This document shows positions 34,810 through 44,280 of a DNA stretch of 64,000 bases, one piece after another. The stretch spans positions 243,788-307,787 of the forward strand of contig JAYKXP010000068.1 in assembly GCA_037176845.1 (NCBI GenBank). The letters run 5' to 3'. Positions within the stretch are counted from its first letter, which is position 1. Each line of letters starts with the position of its first letter. Under the pieces are notes generated by a model that did no database searches, was not told the origin of the DNA, and saw nothing but the letters and a program-made list of their open reading frames with translations. The stretch comes from Paramarasmius palmivorus (lineage: Eukaryota > Basidiomycota > Agaricomycetes > Agaricales > Marasmiaceae). A program made the translations under genes and the position numbers.

Positions 34810-35361
34810 CGGACTTGCATGAGCACTACGAACACTACATCCTCGAGGTTCGAGAGAGAAGGACCGACATTTGGTGTTTCCTTGAAAACATAGTCGAAGC
34901 CGGTTGTAGAGATATGAACCTGAGGTAATGAGAACAGAGAGCGGAACGAAAAGTTGAGAAGAGTGAACAAGAAGAGGAGAAAAATCGGGATCACTCGGGA
35001 TAGACCCTGAGCGAATTCCTGTGGGATAGACCCTCCAGTGTAGAGATAGCGAAGAATAGACAAATATCGAAGAAAATGCTGGCCGAAGCCATGAGGAAGG
35101 AAGGGAAACTGATGTTCTGAGAACGATGCGATGGGCGTTGAGAGCAGAGTTGCGTGAGCGTCTAACGTCTATCCTTATGGTCATGGATTTAGCGCTGGCG
35201 TGCTTGGGTTCATCCTCGACCGCCAACTCGACACTTTTACTAGCTCCCGCGCTGTTCAGGCCCACCACTCTCTTTCTGGATGTACCAGTCAGACTAGAAA
35301 TGTTTATCGTTTTAGTCTTATCCAGGGTGTATATCAGACTTCAATTGGACTTCAAGCAAAA
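34810..35361 (-). repeat. 552-bp inverted repeat, right arm
   Basis: Reverse-complement partner of 30402-30953. The paired motif reads GGGATAGACCC at 34997 and 35023, again 26 bp apart. The arms enclose 3856 bp holding MYND gene 2, the MITE and the transposon-associated remnant. Target-site duplications outside the arms were looked for and not found. Confidence 0.9.
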
Positions 35362-35668
35362 GAAGATTCAGATTACTTGTAACAGATATTTAGTTGCCTT
35401 TTTCCTACCCGGACATGCCATGAAGTTATGAGATGGATATGATATTGTAAGTAATAGAAGCTGAGGTATGAGGTATCGCAGGCTATGAATACAAGAGATA
35501 CAGTGGTTTCGCGTTCAGATACAGCTCCAGAAAGCAATGTTGAAACGTGATAGCAAACGTAGCAAAAGAAAACAAAGAGATCGTAAACGCAAGAAGTTAT
35601 CTGCATGCAAAGCAAAGATAGCAAAGATAGCAAGATGATAGAAGAGTAGCCAGTGGAAGTCATTGCAA

Positions 35669-37375
35669 TCAGATATTAGTTTGAAGTAGCCATGGTCTTG
35701 GCCAGACTGTCGGTTTTAGGTCTCGTCGCACCTCACAGGTTAACATTTTGTTCACCCTCGAGAGCACTTGGTCACTGCCATTAAAACAACCATATCCTAA
35801 GACGAGGCGGTCGAGAAAGGATCCATGGTGCTGTCGCATACAAACTGTATTGTTGAGAGCCCTACCATCTGCGATCACCTTGAGGTCGACCATGTCCAGA
35901 TGAAGAACTTTAAGGGATGGCATGATTAATGCCCCAGTCCTCGATTGATTTGGGTCCAATAGGGTGATTGCGTCAAGACCGGATGGACCGACGACGTACA
36001 ATGACCGAACATTAGTCCACGCAACCATATTGAAGAGCGTCGGGGGTATTGAATCCAAGTCCAGGCGCAGACATGTGATGCTGGGGCCGGTTATGAAAGA
36101 CAAAAAGTTCTGGGCCATGGCGGGAATGTCCATGTCGTAGTTCGTCATCTCCAGCCACTTGCACTGAACATGTAAGATGGATTGGGGCTCGAGTTTACCG
36201 TGACGAGCTGGGTCGGCATCAATGTTCGTAGTAAGTGATGGACCGACGGCAGCAAAATCCAGATGAAAGCTACCTCGGTGGGAATCCGTGTTGAACTTCA
36301 TGTGTAGTTCCTCGCAGCCGGCGAGCACCAAGGCTGTGGGCAGTGCTTTCAGCAAGTCCCAAAAGTGGTTCTCGTGGTCCCGCGCGTCTGACTCGTACTC
36401 GCGGGTAAAGATAATGGCACAAGCCAAGTGGTCCGCCTGAATCCTGTGACAGAAGTTTACGCACTCCCTCAATGTTGAAGAAGAGAGCTTCAGCTTGGTC
36501 AACCTTTTCAGCTGAATGCCATTGACACGAGTTTCGCTGACCTGCGGTAGGCAGCCATCGAGAGACAACTCCTCTAATCGCGTTGCTGTGCTACAGGACT
36601 CCAAGAATGCTTTCAGCGAAGGGTGAAAAGTTGTACATGCCACCTGGCTGATACTGCATGCCGCTAATGAGAGCGATCTGAGAGAGGGGAACAAAGGTGC
36701 CAAGGCGGAAAACCAGTCGTAATGCAGCGGGAGTGTGATGTCCACGCTCTCTAGCAAAGGTGTTCTGCCATTCAAAAACATCGAAGGCAACCTCAAAGCA
36801 TCGCCTGCACAAAAGTTCGAGGGAACGTTGTGAGTAGAGCAACGTAGTCGTAGTCGTCGCAGCTCCGGGGCACTATGTGTTATTCGACCGAGTAAGGGGG
36901 CTGTCCCTGGGGAAAAGCTGACATCTAGCTCTTCGATGCGGCTCGCGCAGTGTGTCAGAACCATATCAAGCGACCGTGCGATATTCTTTTCATACTCTGC
37001 CTTCTCGGCCTGGGATTTTGTTACGGATATTGTGAGATTGGCGGCTTTTGATTGTTTTAGGGATCGTCGGGTTGACCAAGGGCGGGTTAAATCTGGACGA
37101 GTCCAAAGGCATGGGGTGCCAAGAGCGATGACCTGGAAATGCTTGGAGACATTGCATATTCCTTCCCACAAAGGACAGGTTTTTGAAAGCCATATGAATA
37201 TTTCTGCCCATAACTCTGAGGGTAGGTTCGCGGGGAAGTTCTCGGTGTGTTTTCGTTGTTGGCGGGTAGTGGGAAATGACGAAGGGGTCGCTTCTTCAGA
37301 ACATTGACAAGTAATGGCATACCTCCTGAGTCTGGATTTAAGGCAGGAAGGAAGTGGAGGCTCACCTTCTGGCAT
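35669..37375 (-). CDS. F-box/LRR protein 2, 568 aa
   Basis: Single exon of 569 codons from ATG 37375. The F-box is near residue 50: 'NLPSELWAEIFIWLSKTCP', then 'CNVSKHFQVIALGTPCLW', close to the classical F-box consensus. About 440 residues of irregular leucine-rich repeats follow ('LPSMFLNGRTPLLESVDITL', 'LFPSLRSLSLAACSIS'). Expected role: SCF substrate adaptor bound to Skp1. It is not closely related to F-box protein 1, which has an N-terminal coiled coil and a more diverged box. It lies about 300 bp beyond the right arm of the 552-bp inverted repeat. Confidence 0.8.
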   Translation of the reverse strand: MPEGEPPLPSCLKSRLRRYAITCQCSEEATPSSFPTTRQQRKHTENFPANLPSELWAEIFIWLSKTCPLWEGICNVSKHFQVIALGTPCLWTRPDLTRPWSTRRSLKQSKAANLTISVTKSQAEKAEYEKNIARSLDMVLTHCASRIEELDVSFSPGTAPLLGRITHSAPELRRLRLRCSTHNVPSNFCAGDALRLPSMFLNGRTPLLESVDITLPLHYDWFSALAPLFPSLRSLSLAACSISQVACTTFHPSLKAFLESCSTATRLEELSLDGCLPQVSETRVNGIQLKRLTKLKLSSSTLRECVNFCHRIQADHLACAIIFTREYESDARDHENHFWDLLKALPTALVLAGCEELHMKFNTDSHRGSFHLDFAAVGPSLTTNIDADPARHGKLEPQSILHVQCKWLEMTNYDMDIPAMAQNFLSFITGPSITCLRLDLDSIPPTLFNMVAWTNVRSLYVVGPSGLDAITLLDPNQSRTGALIMPSLKVLHLDMVDLKVIADGRALNNTVCMRQHHGSFLDRLVLGYGCFNGSDQVLSRVNKMLTCEVRRDLKPTVWPRPWLLQTNI

Positions 37376-37989
37376 ATGTACGTTATGCCGCCGATCGAAA
37401 CGCGTCCGAGGAATGTATTAGAACTGGTAACGCCCAGTCATCGACCTGTATAGAGGATATTTAGAAGAGAGAGCGAAAATGAGTCGATGAATGTTCACCG
37501 AATGCACCTTCGTTGATTAAGAGTCAGGTTTGTCCGATGTGGTAGTAACTCTGGTCTGCGCTCCCAGGAAGCGTTTGCAATCAATCCGCAATCAGTGATC
37601 CTGTACCTTCCGTAACACGTGTATAATTATTACACGGTCTACCAGATGGCATTCAATGTCATGATACTATACAATTTTATGTTATACGGCTCGTATGATT
37701 GCTGGGTGTCTACTGGTTTCGCTTCTGGGTACTCGGAATCATATCTAAAGACAGAAAGATTGCCTGCTGATGTCTTTATCATGGTGTCGGTAAGAATCTA
37801 AGACGAAAAGGGCAGTAGGGCATACGGAGCGGACTCGAGCTCATTCAATATACAGGGAGCACTTGATCGCGTCCACAAAGGTAAAGCCTCTCTACCGATA
37901 GTGAGCATGGTCTCGGCGAAGTTTGTTATCGAGGTACCGGGGAGAACTGATTTCCGTTGAGAGAACGGCCCAGGGTTTGCCTGATTCCG

Positions 37990-38964
37990 TTAAAGATCCT
38001 TCTAATGCGACGAGAAACGTCAGCGCAAACACGAGATTAGACCTTATTGCGTACCTTAGCAGGTCTCTCGTCCACCTCTTCTACGTCTTCCTCGTCCTCG
38101 TCCTCGTCATCTTCGAAACGGCCGCGTTTCAGACGATTTGTTTGTTTGCCACCATCTCCAATTACGAGCTATGGGGTCATAATTATTTCATGATTTGTTC
38201 CTGTGAGGGTTCATAGACGCTCACCTGGCCACCGGGTAAACCGTGCTTCTCACAGAGCTCTATAATTTCCTTCGAGAAAACAACCCACGAGTTGTTCAGT
38301 TTCTCCAACATCACCGCCCTGTCGACGTTCAGGTTTAGTTCTGATAGTTTGACAGTGGCGGGCGTCTTGTTCAAGGATGTATTCTCAACCTCTTTGTTGA
38401 CAAGCGCGGCCTTGACTTCCTTCAAGCGCTTATCCTTGGCGTCAATAGCACTCAGAAAGTTGCTTTAGATAAATGTCTTTCATGGCGGTGCGATAGTCAG
38501 GGTTATCAATTGTGTCGTCTTGTTAGGCTCTTTTGTCGTCGATGTACAGCCCTAGCATTGTCCACCATCACATTGAGATTATGGTCGATATTGCTTATCT
38601 GGGAGTGGGGATGAGCCATTCGTCAAACAAACGTATATCCAGGTCTCACATTTGCCTCGAATTCTCGAAAAACAGGTGTAGAGATAATGATTCCACCAAT
38701 GTTGGCGCTGCCACTTCCAATGACGAATGATGGGCCAAGACCGGAGGTTGAGGCCTACGATGGAGCAGAATGAGAGCAGATCATAGCAAACGGCGTAACA
38801 CGCACTGGGACTGTCTCAACCCCAGTTGTGGATGCGCTCACCATGGTCCCGAAATCGTGGTTGACGTGTTGGATCTAGAGAAGAAGTTCATGATCAACAA
38901 TGAGGTCGTTCTGGATATTAGCGCGAGAAACACGTACTTGAACTTCGCAGTCTATGTTTGACAT
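37990..38964 (-). CDS. coiled-coil/acidic protein, possibly broken
   Basis: Starts with a nine-codon exon (MSNIDCEVQ, then gtacgt), followed by short exons. The third part codes a coiled coil (38425-38220, 'VMLEKLNNSWVVFSKEIIEL') that splices to an acidic tail ('RFEDDEDEDEEDVEEVDE') and a stop at 37990-37992. A reading-frame change near 38470, between 'MKDIYLK' and 'AIDAKDKRLKEV', could not be explained by an intron, so either an exon boundary was missed or the gene is broken. The design (tiny first exon, coiled coil, basic-acidic tail) matches the genes at 8996 and 54238. Function is unknown. Confidence 0.5.
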
Positions 38965-39280
38965 TGTAGGAGAGCAGATGATGAGTGTTTTGAATGAAGA
39001 GAAATCACACCGGCTGACAGTCTTATAAATGAAGGAGTAGGTGCATGCGAAGACAAAACACACACCGAAACTGAAACAGCAAGTCAGAACAATAAAGAGC
39101 AGCGACTGATCAGGCAGGTACTCACACAGTACCCAAAATGCAATGCAGGCCCATAAAAGCAGTCTAGGTGGGCTCATTAACTTGTGTCTGAGAGTAACGA
39201 GCGCCTAACTGACAGCGCCGATAGTCGGGGACATCGCTACGAAACAATGCACGAATTCTAATGAGCGGTTGAGACACATA

Positions 39281-40227
39281 TCAGAATCTGGTTGTACCCA
39301 CTGAGGTCAACGCCCAGTCTCGATAATAGCCCACACCAATCGGTCTCGTACTATGACGGAAAGCCGGTGCAGCCAGAATCGTCGTGGCCATACCCGTCTT
39401 GATGGCGTACTTTGCATCTCTTTGAGCAGGTCTCTTGCTCAGAAACCATAGCCGCCTCCCCGTAACGGACATATCCCTCCTAGGCGGCGTCGGTAAGGTG
39501 TTGGGCGCATGAGGTCGGAATTCAGGGAACCACAGTCGTATCGACGTTTCTTGGGTACAAAAATACCGCACTATGTGAAGGTCGGTCTGTGAGAACTCGA
39601 ACCACAAGATTAAGGTAACTTACAGATCCTCATCCCCAAACTGGCTCTTTGCTTCAGAGCAAGGCCGTTGAAGCCATTGACTGGCTCAAGTTTCTTCAGC
39701 ATGGTCTCCATAACGCGCGCAGAGATCCCATGTTTTAACCTCTGTCGTCCAATCGTGTATATCCTCTCCATAGCCTCGAATTCTTGCCAAGTGAGGAGGG
39801 AGCTTCCAAATCTCATCGAGGCCTTGTCGACGTAGCGAACCCGATCAGAGTATTCGCCGGGACGAAAGACTGCTGCGCTTCGGATGTTTTTGCGACGATG
39901 ATGGTGGTGGCGATGGTTCCGCATCTGCGATTGTACGAATGAGTATACAAATATATCCGTAGGTTCGTAGCAGGAACGCACGTCCTCGAAATAGCTGGGT
40001 AATAGAGTATCAACGGTTCGTGGAAATGCAACCAGGTATATATCTTCTATCTCCTGGTCTAGGCATGTATTATCGCTGGTAGTCTTCCCTGGTAGTCTTG
40101 ATACCCTATGGCCATACTCTCTTGTCAATATTGAGCTTGGGAAGGTAAGTGTCAGCACGTACCAGAGAAACACAGAGCATCCAACATACATGGTAAAAAG
40201 GTTCTGAGTCCCGACAGCGGGCGACAA
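39281..40227 (-). pseudogene. second copy of ArAE_2 transporter fragment
   Basis: Two open frames (40227-39610 and 39607-39281) almost identical in protein sequence to those at 9976-10922. Differences that I can see: one residue in the first frame (E to V) plus one in its His-rich block, and two or three in the second. It has the same missing parts and frame problem as copy B, so the fragment was already broken before the repeat was copied. Confidence 0.65.
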
Positions 40228-40428
40228 GTGCGATGAACTCGACTGTACATCTCCGAGGCCTTAATTAGATATTGGCTGCAAACCATCCAAAGAGGACCTG
40301 AAGAGCAAGCTTTCGTCCGTGCAGAAAGCCCCGTGTCCGTGTCCGTGTCCGCGTTGATTTCGAAAAGAACAAGAACTTGATGTGTATAGAGTTAGAAATG
40401 AGTGAGAACGAATAAGTTGCGAATGTTC

Positions 40429-40465
40429 GGGATACACCCTGAACAGAAAGCTGTGGGATAGACCC
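40429..40465 (-). promoter_or_regulatory. paired GGGTCTATCCC module (copy C)
   Basis: On the minus strand: GGGATAGACCC at 40455 and GGGATACACCC at 40429, 26 bp apart. Confidence 0.4.
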
Positions 40466-41425
40466 TCCAGCGTAGCAGGAAGGAAAATGAATGGTTGTGG
40501 GAGCTAAGGAAGAAGAGAGGTGAGTGGGCGTCTAATTCGAGTCACATTAAGGTGACACTGATGTAACGCTGACTTCTACCTTCCGATTTGCTTCCAACAA
40601 CATTTCCGAGCCCGACACAGTTCAAGCCTGCAGCCATTCCAGGGAAAATAACTCTGGCAGGTGAACTAGAAATGTGTATCATTCTAGTCCTCTCAACTCG
40701 ATTATAGGGTCTATCCCATACCATGAGTCTCGGGATCCCTCAACTCGCGTCATACACTTCTCAAGTTTCAAGTCTTCGTGAGTCGTGATATCTTGGTCAA
40801 CGACTCGGTGCTAATACTTACATTCAAATCATTTGGTCGCCAAGACGGTCCTTCAGAATTGGACAGGCACACCATTTCTTTCCCCGTTATCCGATACTAG
40901 GCGAGATGAAGGCAATCGAACGGATGGCAATGGATCGCCACCCCCAGTCCCAATGCCACGATAGCAGTTAAAGCTTCAAATAACCAGCAAAGTGTACCCT
41001 CGGCCAACTCTGCAGACCCAGCTTTCGTGTTCACGAACAGTGTCCCCTAGGTGTGTTTCCCAGTTTGTTCATCATTGTATTCTCAGTGCTCATTTCAACT
41101 GGAAGGACTGTTGGCGGTCGACGTACGCCTCCATGTCGTTGCACTACTCAAAGATCACTACAGAAAGGACGCTCTTGTCTCAGAACCTCGTCAATCTCAC
41201 ACCGGTCGGAATGAGGAGCTCTTGAAACGAACCAGGTTAACCATCGTGCGAAAGTCGGATTTCACATCTTTTGGAGAGATGTGAGGAGTGGTTCCAGTTG
41301 TGCAAGTGCTCTATCTCTACTCACACAAACTCGTTACCTAACCATTTCAACTAGCACTTCCTGGAGAAGGCACCGTCACTCTCCATGTCAGGGCAAGGGC
41401 AGGTTGATAATCACATCGTATCAGC

Positions 41426-42038
41426 GCTTGAAGCTTGGAGGTCGCTTTAAACTCTTAAATCGTGGGGTATTGCTCAGTAACCTTATTCTCTTCTTTCGCT
41501 ATATCGTTTTCGTGGAAATTTGTCCTCGTAATAACACGGGTGTTACATTCCATACATAGTGCACGGTATACATGTGACAGGAGCAACAGATTGATTTGTT
41601 GGAGCTTTGATATCTACAGGCTGAGGCTGCAAATGGAGCGATTTTTGGTGGCAGTGCTAAACCAGCCGCTCCTTGCAATTGATAGGTGATGGCGCGAGCG
41701 ACCCAGACGCTGCGAAAACTTTGATGACAGTCGATCAAAGTCCTGGGGTCGCCTGCGACATCACTGGCACCTCCTCCAAGGAGTGAGTACTCACTTGTGG
41801 TCTGTGAGAGTCCAGCATTCAACCGGGGCTTTCGCCTGAAGTCTTCGTTTTATGTCCTTCATTGCTCCTCAATGTACTGCAAGTAACCCTATGCGCCAGA
41901 TATGTTTATGACAAGTAAATACACGATTATATTGCCCTTCCGATGTATCATATTCGCTCGATGTACGATTCGGTGATAAAAGGCAGATAACTTCTTTGTT
42001 CAATCTAAGAAACTTCACATCTCTACTCATTTGTATGT
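41426..42038. other. intergenic, nothing supported
   Basis: Lies between repeat C and RING gene 1. Only short frames. Confidence 0.45.
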
Positions 42039-42983
42039 CTAAAGCGCAAACAGCTCCCACTCGAGTCTCCAGAAAGCCTGCGTGAGATATGGTGCGGGCC
42101 AAAAGGTGGGGAGATCTTCGCGAATCTTGAATCCTTGATTCCGGGCAAACTCCTTCACCGAATTCTCGAGGATCGTATGAGGGGTAGGGCCGTATAAGAC
42201 ATCCTTTGCGCATCCTGCCATGGGACAAACAATGCGCCTGCCTTTGTTGGCGTCATCCTCCCTGAACTCTCGTCGCCAGCGGAAAAGGCATCCACCACAA
42301 AATGAGTGTCCACAGTCAATTCTGCTGGATTGAGTAAAACGCAACTTCTTCAATGACGTCGACTCACATGTATGGATTGCAAAATAACTCATCGCACAGG
42401 GTGCAAGTGTACAGACTCTGCCTTTTCGTCATGTAGAGTTTGGCCTTTTCCACCTATACAATCATCGTCATGGTACTGTCTGTGACTGGAAGCATTTGAT
42501 ACTCACTTGTCTGCTAATAACATCAAGAGCAGCATCATCGAAATGTCGCCTACAAGACAGCTCTTTCTTTATACGCCCCAACTCTTCGTGACTCATGGGT
42601 CCAGCTCCTTGTCCTTCGTCGGGCGACGCGACTCCGGTCGTGAAAGTCGACACGTCCTCCTCGTCATCTGTTGCCACATCGTCCTGCCTGTCTTTGAGAA
42701 ACGCGACTTGGGTCTTAGAAGACGCTATCTCTAAATCACCCGTTTTCCCAGCTTCAAGGACAACAGAGGATGTGCTTTGGCTCGATGACCGAGTGTTCGA
42801 TCCCTTCGCGGGCGTCGGAGGGGGTGTCACAACGGCATGATCACGACCGATTGCAAATGTCTGCGTCGTAGGACAAAGAGGGTGCTCTGAGCTCGGTGGT
42901 TTGAGTGGTGGGCGGGCGTGCTGATACGGATTTGCACTCTGTCGAGCATTGCGAGTCTCTTTAATAGACGGCGAGGGTGGCAT
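42039..42983 (-). CDS. RING-finger protein 1, 282 aa
   Basis: Three exons: 42983-42507, 42453-42368, 42324-42039; 283 codons in frame. The third exon could start three bases later. The N-terminal 160 residues are low complexity (Pro/Ser/Thr, an acidic stretch 'DDVATDDEEDVSTF'). The RING runs from residue 176: C176-x2-C179, C192-x-H194-x2-C197-x2-C200, then a long loop before 'VCPMAGC'. It is a RING-HC-like site split by an intron. RING proteins of this kind are usually E3 ubiquitin ligases that recruit an E2. The long second loop and the weak final Cys pair mean activity is not assured. Neighbours give no further clue. Confidence 0.75.
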
Positions 42984-43795
42984 CTTGGAACTCGAAGGGG
43001 AAGACAGAAGGACGAGGACTTGAAAGCAAGTTTATAAAGGTTAAGAGACAAAGGCATCATCTAACCGGAGACAACGTTTTTTCTGGCATCCACATGACAG
43101 AGCGCTAAACAACATCAAACTTGGGCGCTAGATCATCCATCGATGTTAGCTTGTTGGACAGCAGGACATGTAGAACGCGCTAGCTGACATACCTCGTCCA
43201 TATTGAAATCTGGTCAGAATGCCTCTGATCGGAGGTGCTGTCGCAAATACATAAAAGTTGCAATCGGGAACCTCGACTCGATTCTGAGCAGCAAATTCTC
43301 TCGGGTGGGAGATCCAACTCGGATGTAGTGAAAGATTTACTGAAGGACTGCAACCGAGCAGACGATTGGGAAGTGTGGCGACCGAGCGGAATCAACATGA
43401 AGACAGTAAAGCGCTGCAACCGCTGCTATATAGTATACCAAGCGTTTGCTTTGACGGAAGGAAGGAAGGACAACGGTTCCGTAGCTCGAGAGTATGGTCA
43501 GTACCTCAATCAGGACTGCCCAAGGCACCGTAGACCTAAAAAAAGTCGAATTTTATTAGACATATTATCGTCGAAAAGAACCTAGGACGGAAACGTACCA
43601 CCGAGATAAAATGGTTGGCTACTACCGCTACTACCCCCGCTGCGCTGATGGTACCAAGTCTATGGTGACAAATGATTCTGAAGGGATCATAGAATGACGT
43701 GGAAGATTGCCCTCCGTCGGCAAGATATCAAAGTCGATGAACAGCGGAGACAGGAACTTGCAGACTTGTAGGGAGCGTAGCTGACTGTGTACGAG
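42984..43795. other. intergenic, nothing supported
   Basis: Contains one frame of about 115 codons (43235-43585) without ATG start or motif. Confidence 0.4.
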
Positions 43796-44280
43796 AATCT
43801 TCGAAAACAGTCCATCCTGAACGCAATTCACTTTGACAGAAGATGAGTTCTCAAGTTTCCCATCGGATATTGGCTGCAAGCCATCCTGAGAGGGGACACC
43901 TTGAGTTCATTCGCCTGCCTAGTGGTCTGCGATAAAGCGGGTAATGGGTGTTATCGGTCAAGAGACAACTCGGGCGCCTAAGCGCTTAAGCTCTTACCTG
44001 CCTACCACGACGGACCACGACCAGCACCAACTTCACTAGGCCAAGCTGAGCCCTAGTACAGTCTCGGTAATTGTAAGTATCAAGTATTACACTCCGATAC
44101 CAATGCACCTCATAATTCTCGCAGACAGTATGTGACGCCGAGACTTGGCGAGGAATTGATTCGATTCTCGTCTCGCGGTCTTGAGTCAAGGTCTGCACAC
44201 ACGAGCTTGAGTGGAGAGTGTGCTCCTTTGTTGGTATGTGTCTACGACGTCCTTCCGCAAAGTGAAAATGTCTGATTGAG
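43796..44280 (-). repeat. inverted repeat, right copy (partner 20140-20625)
   Basis: Reverse complement of 20140-20625 with a few substitutions. It carries the GGATGGCTTGCAGCCAATAT block at about 43870-43890 on the minus strand. The open frame 44198-43986 is identical in both copies and is not considered a gene. Confidence 0.85.

Larger units (their letters stand above)
39215..41425 (-). repeat. dispersed repeat family, copy C (longest copy)
   Basis: Reverse-complement partner of copy B over 39215-40900 and of copy A over about 40230-41425, so it joins the parts seen separately in A and B. Compared with A it carries an extra block of about 160 bp near 41215-41375. It contains the transporter fragment on the minus strand (39281-40227). 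The paired motif is at 40429-40465 and the single inverted motif at 40708. Confidence 0.9.

Noticed and set aside
43235..43585. 116-residue ORF (plus strand)
   Set aside because: Starts at GTG, no motif, no splice support.
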